Source of the DNA: Bog-756 sp963727075
GTDB lineage: Bacteria > Actinomycetota > Acidimicrobiia > Acidimicrobiales > RAAP-2
Reading direction: 5' to 3'
DNA: 64,000 nt
Assembly (NCBI GenBank): GCA_963727075.1
Contig: CAVSET010000006.1
Location: 496,001-560,000 of the forward strand
The position numbers and the translations under genes are program-made. This document shows, one piece after another, positions 27,619 through 35,816 of the stretch (position 1 is the first letter of the stretch; every line of letters starts with the position of its first letter). Below the pieces are notes generated by a model. It saw only the letters and a list, made by a program, of their open reading frames with translations. It was not told the DNA's origin and did not search any database.

Positions 27619-28204
27619 TGGGCACCACCACCCACTGCCCAGCACTCCGGTCGAGGACCGGGTGGCTGCGCTGGAGTCGCTGCTGGTGGAAAAGGGGATC
27701 CTCCACCCAGCGGCCATCGACGCCGTGATCGAGCACTACGAGCACGCAGTGGGCCCTATGAACGGTGCCAAGGTGGTGGCGCGCGCCTGGGTCGACGAGG
27801 CCTATCGGGAGCGGCTCCTGACCGATGCTACGGCCGCCATTGCCGAGCTCGGGTTTTCTGGTCCCGAGGGCGACCATATGGTGGTGGTGGAGAACACACC
27901 AGTCGTGCACAACGTCGTGGTGTGCACGTTGTGCTCGTGCTATCCGTGGCCCGTGCTGGGGCTCCCGCCCAACTGGTACAAGAGCCCGCCGTACCGATCG
28001 CGCATGGTCCGTGAGCCGAGGGTGCTTCTGTCCGAGATGGGTTGCCCAGTCCCTGAGCCGAGCGAGATCCGAGTCTGGGACTCATCGGCTGAAATCCGCT
28101 ACCTCGTACTTCCCATGCGACCAGAGGGCAGCGGCGGTCTCTCCGAAGACGAACTCGCTGGACTTGTGACGAGAGATGCCATGATCGGTGTGGCGCACCT
28201 GTGA
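27611..28204 (+). CDS. nthA: Nitrile hydratase alpha subunit, cobalt type
   Basis: The catalytic subunit, 197 residues. The metal claw is VCTLCSCYPW (about residues 100-109). Thr between the first two Cys marks the non-corrin cobalt type, whereas Fe-type enzymes have Ser there. RVAALESLLVEKGI at the N-terminus, YKSPPYRSRMVREPR and EIRVWDSSAEIRYLVLP are further family blocks. The ATG overlaps the beta stop by 8 bp. The active-site cysteines should be oxidised after cobalt insertion, which in this type needs the accessory protein. Confidence 0.95.
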   Translation: MDDGHHHPLPSTPVEDRVAALESLLVEKGILHPAAIDAVIEHYEHAVGPMNGAKVVARAWVDEAYRERLLTDATAAIAELGFSGPEGDHMVVVENTPVVHNVVVCTLCSCYPWPVLGLPPNWYKSPPYRSRMVREPRVLLSEMGCPVPEPSEIRVWDSSAEIRYLVLPMRPEGSGGLSEDELAGLVTRDAMIGVAHL

Positions 28205-28461
28205 CGACCGACAACGCTCGCGAAGAGGGGTTCGCCGAACCTTCTATGCCGCGCTCCAACGGAACACCAGTCTTCGACGTACCCTGGCAGGCCCGGGCCC
28301 ACGCCTTGGCCGTTTTGTCGGTTGAAGCAACCGGTCGTGAGTGGGAGGACTTCCGGCACCACTTGATCGCTGCGATCGACGAAGACAGTGAGCGCCCCTA
28401 CTGGGACAGTTGGGCGGTGGCCCTCGACGCTTTCATCGCCGAGTGCGGTCTTGTTGTCTGA
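28201..28461 (+). CDS. Nitrile hydratase accessory protein (P14K / activator type)
   Basis: A protein of 86 residues with PVFDVPWQARAHALAVLSVE, then GREWEDFRHHLIAAI and WDSWAVALDAFI, the NHase accessory pattern. Members deliver or stabilise the alpha subunit for metal loading. The start GTG overlaps the alpha stop (GTGA). It lacks the basic C-terminal extension of longer homologues. This completes a three-gene operon, beta-alpha-accessory. S-element copy 5 follows 159 bp later. Confidence 0.88.
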   Translation: MTTDNAREEGFAEPSMPRSNGTPVFDVPWQARAHALAVLSVEATGREWEDFRHHLIAAIDEDSERPYWDSWAVALDAFIAECGLVV

Positions 28462-28620
28462 CTGGGGCTGACCGGGTCGTGTTGGTGAAGCGACTCTTGC
28501 TCGTTCATCCCAACCGGCTGACAGTAGCCACTGCGACGGAAGTACCGGTTACCAAACGGATGTGCCGTTTCGGGGGCAGGAGGTCACTGGCGGACCCGGC
28601 CTGGAAGCAGGCTCCGTAGT

Positions 28621-28745
28621 GGCTCAAGCGGCCACTGTGAAGCTGAATGGCAGCTCCCAACGTCGGTTCACTCGCGTGTGGGGCGCCTCAGGGACCTCGC
28701 CGGTACCGGATCCGACGTTCGCCCATACGCGGGGGAGAGGGCGTA
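28621..28745 (+). repeat. S-element copy 5
   Basis: Full-length copy with 5' border box GTGCCG...GGGGGCAGGAGG at 28562-28584, perfect outer arms AACGTCGG and CCGACGTT, and a shortened 3' box. It lies downstream of the nitrile hydratase operon. Confidence 0.85.
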
Positions 28746-28881
28746 GTCAACCTGTATGACGGCGGTATCTGGCGTGGCGGGATACCCAGAACCAGCGCCC
28801 ACTATCGGCACATCGCGAACGGTCAGTATCGGACGGCGGTGCTGGGTGCCATCATCGGAACGTCTGGACGAGGGCGGGCAC

Positions 28882-28899
28882 CATCGACTATCGTCGATG
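28882..28899. promoter_or_regulatory. Palindromic operator candidate for the ars-type operon
   Basis: CATCGAC (28882-28888) and GTCGATG (28893-28899) form a perfect 18-bp palindrome ending 4 bp before the arsR start codon. This is the expected position for ArsR autoregulation. Confidence 0.55.
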
Positions 28900-28903
28900 A
28901 TCG

Positions 28904-29302
28904 ATGGAGGTGGATCGTAACTCCGCTGAGATCTGGGCCTCGTGGTTCCGCTGCCTGGGTGATCCCTCTCGGGTCCTCTTGCTCAACTGCCTTGCGACGG
29001 CCGGTGGACCGATGTCCGTCGGCGAACTCGTCGACCGGGTTGACATCGGCCAGTCGACGGTTTCGCACCACCTGAAGGTGCTGGCCGACACGGGATTCGT
29101 GCACTCGGAGCGCCAGGCAAACACCACTCTGTTCCGGGTGAACGAGCGATGCCTTGAGCGGTTCCCCTCGGCGGCCGAACTCATTATGGGAGTGCTACCG
29201 CGCTACGACCCCCAGCCATCGGCCTGCACGCACCCTTGGCAGTACGATCACCCGAAAGCCCCGTCGGGCCACCGTCGTCGAGCAGTCGGGAGCCGTCGAT
29301 GA
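28904..29302 (+). CDS. ArsR/SmtB-family regulator
   Basis: A winged-helix repressor of 132 residues. WFRCLGDPSRVLLLNCLAT is the first helix block, and STVSHHLKVLADTGFVHSER with NTTLFRVNERCL form the recognition helix and wing. The classical ELCVC metal motif is not present. Cys residues at LNCLAT, RCL and ACTHPW could serve instead, which is speculation. The start is ATG 28904, just after the palindrome. The C-terminal 25 residues are basic. It overlaps the DinB gene by ATGA and leads the arsR-dinB-arsM operon. Confidence 0.87.
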   Translation: MEVDRNSAEIWASWFRCLGDPSRVLLLNCLATAGGPMSVGELVDRVDIGQSTVSHHLKVLADTGFVHSERQANTTLFRVNERCLERFPSAAELIMGVLPRYDPQPSACTHPWQYDHPKAPSGHRRRAVGSRR

Positions 29303-29913
29303 GCACCGGGATGCCGGAGTGGGCGACGGTGAAGGACTGGCCGTCCGAGCGGAACGCCATCCGGCTCGATCTCGAGCGCCCGCGAGCGGAATTCCACGGA
29401 CTGCTCACCACCGCCTCTGAGTCGGACCTGGGCCGGCCCAGCAACGGCACCCGATGGACGAACCGGCAACTGCTCTTTCACATGACGTTCGGGTATCTGG
29501 TCGTGCGTGCGCTCCTGCCGCTCGTGAAGCTGGTCAATCAACTGCCCCCTGGGATCGGGCGTGGTTACGGCTCGCTGCTGAATGCGGCGACGCGACCGTT
29601 CAACGCCATCAACTACTGGGGATCGGTCGCCGGGGCCCTCGTCTACCGCGGCGACCGCTTGGCGGCCAAGTTTGATGCGGTGATCGCCGCGCTCGAACGT
29701 CACCTGTCACGAGAAGGCAGCGAGGCCATGACCCGGTCGATGGCCTTCCCGACGCGCTGGGATCCCTTCTTCAAGGGCGTAATGACGTTGGCAGACGTGT
29801 ATCGCTACCCGACGCAGCACTTCGAGTTCCACCGGCGACAACTGACGATCGACGGTGACGACAATCTGAGCCAGGCCGACGCCGGGCCTTCAAAAGAGGA
29901 GATCCAGCCATGA
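29299..29913 (+). CDS. DinB-family protein within the ars operon
   Basis: A protein of 204 residues. WTNRQLLFHMTFGYLVVRALLPLV gives the first His helix of the DinB four-helix bundle and YRYPTQHFEFHRRQL the C-terminal H...H pair. Three His could bind a metal. DinB-fold proteins include thiol transferases such as bacillithiol- and mycothiol-dependent enzymes. The ATGA overlaps with arsR and arsM mean all three are co-translated, so a thiol-linked step in arsenic handling is a reasonable guess, unproven. Confidence 0.75.
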   Translation: MSTGMPEWATVKDWPSERNAIRLDLERPRAEFHGLLTTASESDLGRPSNGTRWTNRQLLFHMTFGYLVVRALLPLVKLVNQLPPGIGRGYGSLLNAATRPFNAINYWGSVAGALVYRGDRLAAKFDAVIAALERHLSREGSEAMTRSMAFPTRWDPFFKGVMTLADVYRYPTQHFEFHRRQLTIDGDDNLSQADAGPSKEEIQP

Positions 29914-30737
29914 GCGAACGTGACACCGATATCCAAGTGGCCGTGCGTGACCACTATGCCAAGGCAGCCCGGGCCGCGGAGAGTTGCTGCGGCCCCACCG
30001 GAGCGGCCGACGACCTCATCGGTCGAACCCTCTATGGGGATGGCGCTACCGAGGCGCTGCCGGAAGGGGCTCTGGCTGCCTCTCTCGGATGTGGCAATCC
30101 CACCCTGCTGGCCGATCTGCACCCGGGACAGGTCGTCCTCGACCTCGGCTCGGGTGGGGGCATCGACGTGCTCCTCTCGGCCCGGCGGGTGGCCCCATCG
30201 GGCAAGGCCTACGGCCTGGACATGACACCGGAGATGCTCGATCTGGCAAGACGGAATCAGGCAGAGGCTCAGGTGGAGAACGCCGAGTTCCTCGAGGGGA
30301 CGATGGAAGCGATCCCATTGCCCGACGGAGTGATCGACGTAATCATTTCGAACTGCGTGGTGAACCTCTCGGCCGACAAGCTTGCTGTCTTCAGAGAGGG
30401 ATTCCGGGTGCTCAAGCCTGGCGGACGCCTCGCCATCTCGGACATCGTGCTGCGGCGGCACCTTCCCGACCAAGTGACGGCCGCGATGGGGCTTTGGACC
30501 GGTTGCGTCGCCGGCGCCCTTCTCGAGGATGACTACGTGGACCAGTTGGCGGTGGCTGGCTTTGAACAGATCGGCGTCGAACAGGTCCACGTGTTCGACC
30601 GCTCAGACATCACCCGGATGGCCGAGGACCTCCAACAATCGGGGGCTCTGCCGGCGACGTTGGACGTGGACAGGACGATCGACGAGCTTGACGGCGCCGT
30701 AATGAGCGCCTTTGTACGAGCGAAGAAGCCCCAGTAG
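29910..30737 (+). CDS. arsM: Arsenite S-adenosylmethionine methyltransferase
   Basis: ArsM methylates As(III) using SAM and thiols. It has 275 residues with SAM motif I VLDLGSGGGIDVLLSARRV and the arsenic-binding cysteines in ESCCGP (25-26), SLGCGNP and NCVVNLS, which are signatures of the family, followed by GGRLAISDIVLRR. GCVAGAL carries the next conserved Cys. The length matches bacterial ArsM. The start overlaps the DinB gene (ATGA). It is likely controlled by the ArsR-type regulator at the head of the operon. Confidence 0.93.
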   Translation: MSERDTDIQVAVRDHYAKAARAAESCCGPTGAADDLIGRTLYGDGATEALPEGALAASLGCGNPTLLADLHPGQVVLDLGSGGGIDVLLSARRVAPSGKAYGLDMTPEMLDLARRNQAEAQVENAEFLEGTMEAIPLPDGVIDVIISNCVVNLSADKLAVFREGFRVLKPGGRLAISDIVLRRHLPDQVTAAMGLWTGCVAGALLEDDYVDQLAVAGFEQIGVEQVHVFDRSDITRMAEDLQQSGALPATLDVDRTIDELDGAVMSAFVRAKKPQ

Positions 30738-30828
30738 TTGAAGCAATCTCGTCGGCATTGACACGGCCCCGCTACTTCAGACATGCCGATGGGGGCAGTC
30801 AGTAACTGGGCATTTCTGAGCTGAATCA

Positions 30829-30975
30829 GGCTGCTCAGGCGGCCACTGTGAAGCTGAATGGAAGTTCCAAACGTCGGTACCCTCGCGTACGAGGCGCCTC
30901 AGGCACCTCGCCGGCAGCCGAGCCGACGTTGCGGGAGGGAGAAGCAGCGGGTGGGGGAGTAGTGAAGGGCTGTCG
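30829..30975 (+). repeat. S-element copy 6
   Basis: Full-length copy, 92 bp after arsM. It has a 5' border box (ATGCCG.TGGGGGCAG at 30783) and an upstream CATTTCTGAGCTGAATC shared with copies 7 and 15. The inner hairpin is CCTCG-CGTA-CGAGG, all Watson-Crick, and the outer arms are AACGTCGG and CCGACGTT. Confidence 0.88.
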
Positions 30976-31031
30976 GTCGACCGACATGCATGGCGGTGCA
31001 CATTCGGCGATCGGGGGCAGTCAGGAACGAC

Positions 31032-31325
31032 TTAGGAGACCACGTCGTAGAAGGTCTGCACGACACCCTCGTCGAGAACAGCAAGAACCTTCTCCAGATG
31101 GCCACTCGCCAGTATCAGTTCAGCGAATGCGTCGTCGTGTGCTTCGCGGGACGACCAGGTTTGGACGAAGGCAGTGGATCGTGGATCGGCTTGATCCCGC
31201 AGGATGTCGAATGACTCGCACCCGTCGGCAGCCAACATGCGTCGCCGTCCTTCGGACTGCAGCTCAAGGAGTGCTCCCTCCTGACCTTCAGCAGCGTGGA
31301 ATCGGGTGACTGTGGTAATGCTCAT
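31032..31325 (-). CDS. Antibiotic biosynthesis monooxygenase (ABM)-domain protein
   Basis: A small ferredoxin-like fold protein of 97 residues. The N-terminus SITTVTRFHAAEGQEGALLE, a central CESFDILRDQADP and the C-terminal TWSSREAHDDAF...H pattern match YgiN-type quinol monooxygenase / ABM proteins. They often act as stand-alone dimers in quinone or aromatic oxidation. It is on the minus strand and independent of arsM. Confidence 0.82.
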   Translation of the reverse strand: MSITTVTRFHAAEGQEGALLELQSEGRRRMLAADGCESFDILRDQADPRSTAFVQTWSSREAHDDAFAELILASGHLEKVLAVLDEGVVQTFYDVVS

Positions 31326-31448
31326 TGATGTACCAGGTGTCTGAGAAGAGGTGACCGGAAGGGTACAGCTTGTATCGAGATCACCGCTATGGACTGCCTC
31401 TAGGCAGGGTTATCTCGCAAGTGCCACAGGGGGTCACCCACCCGGCGA

Positions 31449-31880
31449 TCACGGGGAACCCAGACTCCGCCCGGTATCGGCATGACCGCTCTGGTCGACT
31501 TCGAACACCGGATGATCTCGAGCATCAGGCAGCTTCGTGAAGCACGGGCCCACGACACGACCAGCGACTTCGCGATACCGGCTGATGATGGGTCCCCGCT
31601 GATCGACTGGGACCTCGTCGGCGTGGAAGGTTTCAGCTCGGCCCTTGCGGCTCAGTTCGCCCTTACCGGCAGCACGGAGATTGCGGACCCATTCCGACTC
31701 GCCATAGGGCGAAACGAGATAACGGATCCCGCCAAACTCGACGGGGATGACAGGCACCTTGCGGGGCATACCGGTCCGACGGCCGACCACGGTGAGCGTG
31801 GCGCCACCACGGGAATTCAGCCTCATGGCCAATGGATTGGCCAGCCGCCGGGTGAAGGCTGGTGGCTTTAGATAGGCCAT
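31449..31880 (-). CDS. Deazaflavin (F420)-dependent nitroreductase-family protein
   Basis: A protein of 143 residues starting MAYLKPPAFTRRLANPLAM. GGATLTVVGRRTGMPRKVPV and YLVSPYGESEWVRNLRAAGKG match the Ddn/DUF385 split-barrel family, which binds F420. The WVRNLRAAG block is highly characteristic. The last 35 residues are loosely conserved. The start ATG is 31878-31880. Related but truncated genes lie at 42.7 and 50.9 kb. Confidence 0.85.
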   Translation of the reverse strand: MAYLKPPAFTRRLANPLAMRLNSRGGATLTVVGRRTGMPRKVPVIPVEFGGIRYLVSPYGESEWVRNLRAAGKGELSRKGRAETFHADEVPVDQRGPIISRYREVAGRVVGPCFTKLPDARDHPVFEVDQSGHADTGRSLGSP

Positions 31881-32069
31881 CGGTGGTCTCCCTTGTTGAG
31901 CCCCGAGCATCCCGGGCGCTACTGGATCGCATGGAGGCGGGTCGTCAACTTCGCCTTTCTACGATGCTCCCACCTCTTCGCCTCGACCAGGGCCGTAGGT
32001 CCCTAGAAGATCAGCAACACCCGGCGTCGGACCTTCCGGCTCACGACAACAGACCGAGTGGGTCTGCCG

Positions 32070-32285
32070 GTTGCTGGGCGGGTTGTCTTGGGTGGAACGT
32101 GTATCCCCAAGGTGCGGTTGAGAGCAGGCGGTGAACTGCGCATTTCTGAGCTGAATCCGGCTGCTCAAGCGGCCACTGTGAAGCTGAATGGAAGCTCCAA
32201 ACGTCGGTCCCCTCGCGGACGAGGCGCTTCAGGGACGTCGCCGGCACCGGTACCGACGTTGGGCTGAAGGGTGGGGGAGCCGGAG
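32070..32285 (+). repeat. S-element copy 7 with long 5' extension
   Basis: The core is 32159-32285, with perfect outer arms and inner hairpin CCTCG-CGGA-CGAGG. The preceding 85 bp (CGGGTTGTCTTGG..., CCCCAAGGTGCGGTTGAG, AACTGCGCATTTCTGAGC) match the DNA before copy 15 (52155 on) almost base for base, so the two copies share a unit of over 200 bp. Confidence 0.85.
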
Positions 32286-32309
32286 GGAGTTCTTCGGCGG
32301 CTCATCCAG

Positions 32310-32470
32310 ACGCGGACGACACCGGCCACGCCCAGCACTGCGCGTACCTGATCCAATGGCGTGGTCGGTTCAAGGACGGGCGCCGGCAAATGGCATATGG
32401 TCGAGGCCTGTGGCGGCCACCGGACCGACCCGGGCGCTGTCCAGCCGATCACTAGATCACTGGCGCTCCG
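32310..32470 (+). pseudogene. Decayed copy of the 89-residue hypothetical gene
   Basis: Translated pieces GRFKDG and KWHMVEACGGHRTDPG appear in different frames here. They match GRFKDKTGRWHKVESC of the gene at 21557. The rest of the gene is not visible. It lies between S-element copy 7 and repeat R3 copy B. Confidence 0.45.
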
Positions 32471-32534
32471 CTCTGAGTTGCCCTGGAGCCCAGTGAAACA
32501 GGCCTGTCGGGGTCACGGGCGGGCATTCGGCGTC

Positions 32535-32701
32535 CGGTCGAGTGGGGTACCAAAACGGGTGTAGACCTGAGCTTGTCGTCGGGTCAGCGGCAGGATGTGG
32601 GGATCTCCTGACTGGCCCGACGTCGGGCGGGGAAAGAGGCTCCGATCGTGACCGCCAACCACTGGATTCACCCATTTGCTTCGGATCAGGAACCTTTCCC
32701 G
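32535..32701 (+). repeat. Dispersed repeat R3, copy B
   Basis: Counterpart of 21205-21420 (GTAGACCTGA, GGCAGGATGTGGGGATCTCC, ACTGGCCCGACGTCGGG). Just after it the peptide FGSGTFPDP resembles the zinc-ribbon gene at 21352, but the second Cys pair is lost. A GTG-initiated frame (32649-32818) overlaps the transketolase start and is not convincing. Confidence 0.5.
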
Positions 32702-32814
32702 ACCCCACCGACCCCATCCAAGGTCTGGTGCGCTCGAGCCAATCGGGCCAAAGTGGCTGACCCTAAGGTTCCCTTGGAGGAGGCTCTCGCGGGCCCACTG
32801 GCGGAAGCCGGCTG

Positions 32815-34671
32815 ATGACTGAGGAACCGCTCGATCAGGCCCGTCGGCTGGCAGTCCAGCTCCGGGTGGACTCCATTCGCTGTAGTACCCAAGCGGGCTC
32901 GGGCCACCCCACGTCGTCGCTCTCAGCCGCCGACCTTATGGCCGTGTTGCTCATCAACCATCTTCGCTACGACTGGGACCGGCCCGACCTTCCCGCCAAC
33001 GACCACCTGATCTTCTCCAAGGGCCACGCCTCGCCGTTGTTGTACTCGATGTTCCGGGCGGTCGGGGTGGTGAGCGAGGAGGAGCTCATCAAGACCTACC
33101 GGCAGCTGGGCGCCCGCCTGGAAGGCCACCCCACCCCGGTCCTTCCCTGGGTCGATGTGGCCACCGGCTCGCTCGGCCAGGGTCTCCCCGATGCGGTCGG
33201 GGTGTGCTTGGCTGGAAGGTATCTGGACAAGCTGGACTATCACGTATGGGTCTTGTGTGGGGATAGCGAGACGGCCGAGGGCTCGGTCTGGGAAGCCCTC
33301 GACAAGGCCAGCTACTACAAACTAGGCAACCTCACCGCCATCGTCGATGTCAACCGTCTAGGCCAGCGCGGGCCGACCGAGCTTGAGTGGGACCTGGACC
33401 GCTACGCGGCCAGGGTGGACGCATTCGGATGTCGGTCGATGGTCATCGACGGTCACGACCCCGAGGCCATCGACCGGTCTCTGGCCGACGCCCGCTCGCA
33501 TCCGGATCAGCCCACCGTGGTGCTGGCCCAGACCATCAAGGCCAAAGGGGTGCCCGAACTCGAGGATCGGAACGGCTGGCATGGCAAGGCGCTCCCCGCC
33601 GACATGGCGGAGCGAGCCATCGCCGACCTGGGCGGACCGAGTGATCTGAGGATCACGACGCACCCTCCCGCATCCGGTACTCCGGCTATCAGCGCCGATC
33701 CGACTGCCGCCGTCACTCTTCCCACCTATACGGTGGGCGACGAGGTGGCAACCCGTGCCGCTTTCGGTGCTGCCCTTGCCGCCCTGGCTGCCCGCCCTGA
33801 AGTGGTGGTGGTGGACGGGGAGGTCGGGAACTCGACCCACGCCGAAGAGTTCCAAAAGGTCTGCCCTCAGCGCTACTTCGAGATATTCATCGCTGAGCAG
33901 CAGTTGGTGGCCACAGCCGTCGGGCTCGCCGTCCGTGGTTACGTGCCGTTCGCCTCTACGTTCGCGGTGTTCTTCTCCCGTGCCTTCGACTTCATTCGCA
34001 TGGCCGGGATCTCTGAGGTGAACGTCCGCCTGGTCGGTACGCACGCCGGGGTCGAGATCGGTGAGGACGGCCCCTCCCAGATGGCGCTGGAGGATCTGGC
34101 CTCCCTGCGGGCGGTGCACGGCTCGGTCATCTTGTATCCGTCCGACGCTCCCTCCACGGTGCATCTCGTCGCCCAGATGGCCGACACCACCGGCATCGTG
34201 TACCTGCGGGCCACGAGGGGTGCCTACCCGGTGATCTACCCGGCCGACGAATCGTTCGAGATCGGTGGATCCAAGGTCCACCGCGCCCGGGCGGACGACC
34301 AGGTGGCCCTCATCGGGGCAGGTGTGACGCTCCACGAGTGCCTCGACGCCGCCGAGGAGTTGGCAGGCTCAGACATCGCCGTTCGGGTGATCGACGTCTA
34401 TTCTGTCAAACCCATCGATCGTGACACCCTGGTGGAGGCCTGCCGGGTGACAGACAGCCGCCTGGTCGTCGTCGAGGACCACTACCCCGAAGGTGGCATC
34501 GGTAGCGCGGTGCTCGAAGCGCTGGCCGACGCCTCGGTGCCGCCGCTCCAGTTCGCTCACCTGGCCGTGTCCGGCCTGCCCACCTCGGGGACGCCGGCTG
34601 AGCTGCTCGACGCCGTCGGCATCTCATCGCGGCATATCGTCGATGCCGCCCGTCGATTGGTGGAGGCATGA
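32815..34671 (+). CDS. tkt: Transketolase, single-chain short type
   Basis: A TPP enzyme of 618 residues moving two-carbon units in the pentose phosphate pathway. The thiamine-binding half shows QAGSGHPTSSLSAADLMAVL, then FSKGHASPLLYS, ATGSLGQGLPDAVG and GDSETAEGSVWEALDKA, with the metal ligand in VDVNRLGQ. The pyrimidine half has the catalytic Glu in IAEQQLVATAVGLA, then THAGVEIGEDGPSQMALEDL. A C-terminal domain follows (VVEDHYPEGGIGSAV). It resembles the roughly 620-residue transketolases of animals, archaea and some actinobacteria rather than the 660-residue TktA. It has no partner genes, only fragments of other sugar-metabolism genes around it. Confidence 0.93.
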   Translation: MTEEPLDQARRLAVQLRVDSIRCSTQAGSGHPTSSLSAADLMAVLLINHLRYDWDRPDLPANDHLIFSKGHASPLLYSMFRAVGVVSEEELIKTYRQLGARLEGHPTPVLPWVDVATGSLGQGLPDAVGVCLAGRYLDKLDYHVWVLCGDSETAEGSVWEALDKASYYKLGNLTAIVDVNRLGQRGPTELEWDLDRYAARVDAFGCRSMVIDGHDPEAIDRSLADARSHPDQPTVVLAQTIKAKGVPELEDRNGWHGKALPADMAERAIADLGGPSDLRITTHPPASGTPAISADPTAAVTLPTYTVGDEVATRAAFGAALAALAARPEVVVVDGEVGNSTHAEEFQKVCPQRYFEIFIAEQQLVATAVGLAVRGYVPFASTFAVFFSRAFDFIRMAGISEVNVRLVGTHAGVEIGEDGPSQMALEDLASLRAVHGSVILYPSDAPSTVHLVAQMADTTGIVYLRATRGAYPVIYPADESFEIGGSKVHRARADDQVALIGAGVTLHECLDAAEELAGSDIAVRVIDVYSVKPIDRDTLVEACRVTDSRLVVVEDHYPEGGIGSAVLEALADASVPPLQFAHLAVSGLPTSGTPAELLDAVGISSRHIVDAARRLVEA

Positions 34672-34689
34672 CCAAGGACACCATGTCGA

Positions 34690-35015
34690 AAGAGAAGGAG
34701 GCGTAGCGGACGTCGAACGGCTCGTCGTCGACGAGGACAGGGATCACCTTGCCATTGTTCACGTTGATCACCGTCTGCCCGGACTCCGGGTACCCTTAGC
34801 CGGCTTCCGCCTAGGGCATCAGGCGCAGCTCGTAGACGTCGTCGAGACAGGAACCGGGTAAGCCGTGTGGCTCTCCCTCGCCGAGGTTGCCGTGCCCAAC
34901 CGATGTGCCCGTTGCCCAGGGCGCAGAAGGACTCGGTCTGGGCGAGCGCCGACAACTCCAAATCGGTCGCGCGGAAGCACCACGGCTCGACCGGGAACGC
35001 CAGATGGTTGATCAC
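34690..35015 (-). pseudogene. N-terminal fragment of a glycoside hydrolase family 65 gene
   Basis: On the minus strand: INHLAFPVEPWCFRATDLEL, then TESFCALGNGHIG, then, after a frame change near 34910, GNLGEGEPHGLPGSC, VYELRLMP, a stop, and PESGQTVINVNNGKVI with VLVDDEPFDVRYAS. This is the N-terminal beta-sandwich start of GH65 (maltose/trehalose phosphorylase type), where ESLFALGNG..GLRG and VDDEPFD are conserved. In-frame TAG and TAA codons plus the frame change mean it is dead. It breaks off at the end of the transketolase gene, some 600 residues short. Confidence 0.75.
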
Positions 35016-35065
35016 GACCAAGTCCAGCGCTCGGCCCTGTGGGCTGCCTGGTCCCGTGCTGCGGA

Positions 35066-35428
35066 TCAACCCCCGAGTAGTTTGGCAAGCACGGCGGCCT
35101 CGCTGATGTCGGCCTGCTTAGTGGCCGTCAGCAATGTCAGATTGCGCCGCTTGGTGAGGTCGCGTAGGTGCTGGAGTGCTTCGGCTCGTTCGGGTTCTTT
35201 GAGCTCGGTCCGGTAACGGCGACCAAACTCCACGAAGCGGTCTGGATCATGGTTGTACCACTTGCGTAACGCCGTCGACGGCGCCACCGACTTGCACCAC
35301 TCGTCGAAATCGGCCTTCTCCTTGCTTAGCCCCCTGGGCCAGATTCGGTCGACCAACACCCGAACGCCGTCTCCCCGCACCGGCTCGTCGTAAGCCCGTC
35401 GGACCCGCACCTTGTGTTTGGTCGTCAT
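35066..35428 (-). CDS. DUF488-family protein
   Basis: A protein of 120 residues beginning MTTKHKVRVRRAYDEPVRGD. The pattern RVLVDRIWPRGLSKEKADFD, WCKSVAPSTALRKWYNHDP, RYRTEL and LTLLTATKQ is the DUF488 (YeaO-like) signature. The function is unknown, although some members are linked to DNA or metal stress. It has a normal length and an intact frame. The GH65 fragment lies just downstream in the same direction. Confidence 0.9.
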   Translation of the reverse strand: MTTKHKVRVRRAYDEPVRGDGVRVLVDRIWPRGLSKEKADFDEWCKSVAPSTALRKWYNHDPDRFVEFGRRYRTELKEPERAEALQHLRDLTKRRNLTLLTATKQADISEAAVLAKLLGG

Positions 35429-35708
35429 GGTCTGGCCCTTCTCTCGTTGCGACTTGTCCGGTAGCCGCTGTCATCGTCCTGCCAGCTTGCTAGTTATGGC
35501 GGTTCCTCGCATCCATACCCGTCAGTAGAGCAACGTCGGGGGTGGGTGTCACGCCGCACGTCTCCGTATATCGACGGAGTACGGTTGGCGATCAGAGCGG
35601 TGCTGTTCGGGTGCTGCCTGCGGACTCGGCCTGCGGCGTCGGTCAGAACGGTCTATTTAAGCAGGGGTCCGGTGGGATCCTACCAATGGCTGGAGCAGGA
35701 GGATGGCC

Positions 35709-35816
35709 ATGCTCGTCTGGATCGCTATCGGCATGTCTGTCTCCGTCATCACTCTCGCCATTGCCGACCGTCGCATCCATTGGATCTCCCGCCTGATCCG
35801 GGCCGGCTCGCCGTGA
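35709..35816 (+). CDS. Small membrane peptide coupled to the uracil-DNA glycosylase gene
   Basis: A peptide of 35 residues, MLVWIAIGMSVSVITLAIAD then RRIHWISRLIRAGSP, with one hydrophobic helix and a basic amphipathic end. The RBS AGGAGG (35697-35702) is 6 bp before the ATG. Its TGA overlaps the GTG of the next gene (GTGA). Such a strong RBS and perfect overlap argue that it is translated, at least as a leader for the glycosylase gene. No homologue is known to me. Confidence 0.5.
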   Translation: MLVWIAIGMSVSVITLAIADRRIHWISRLIRAGSP

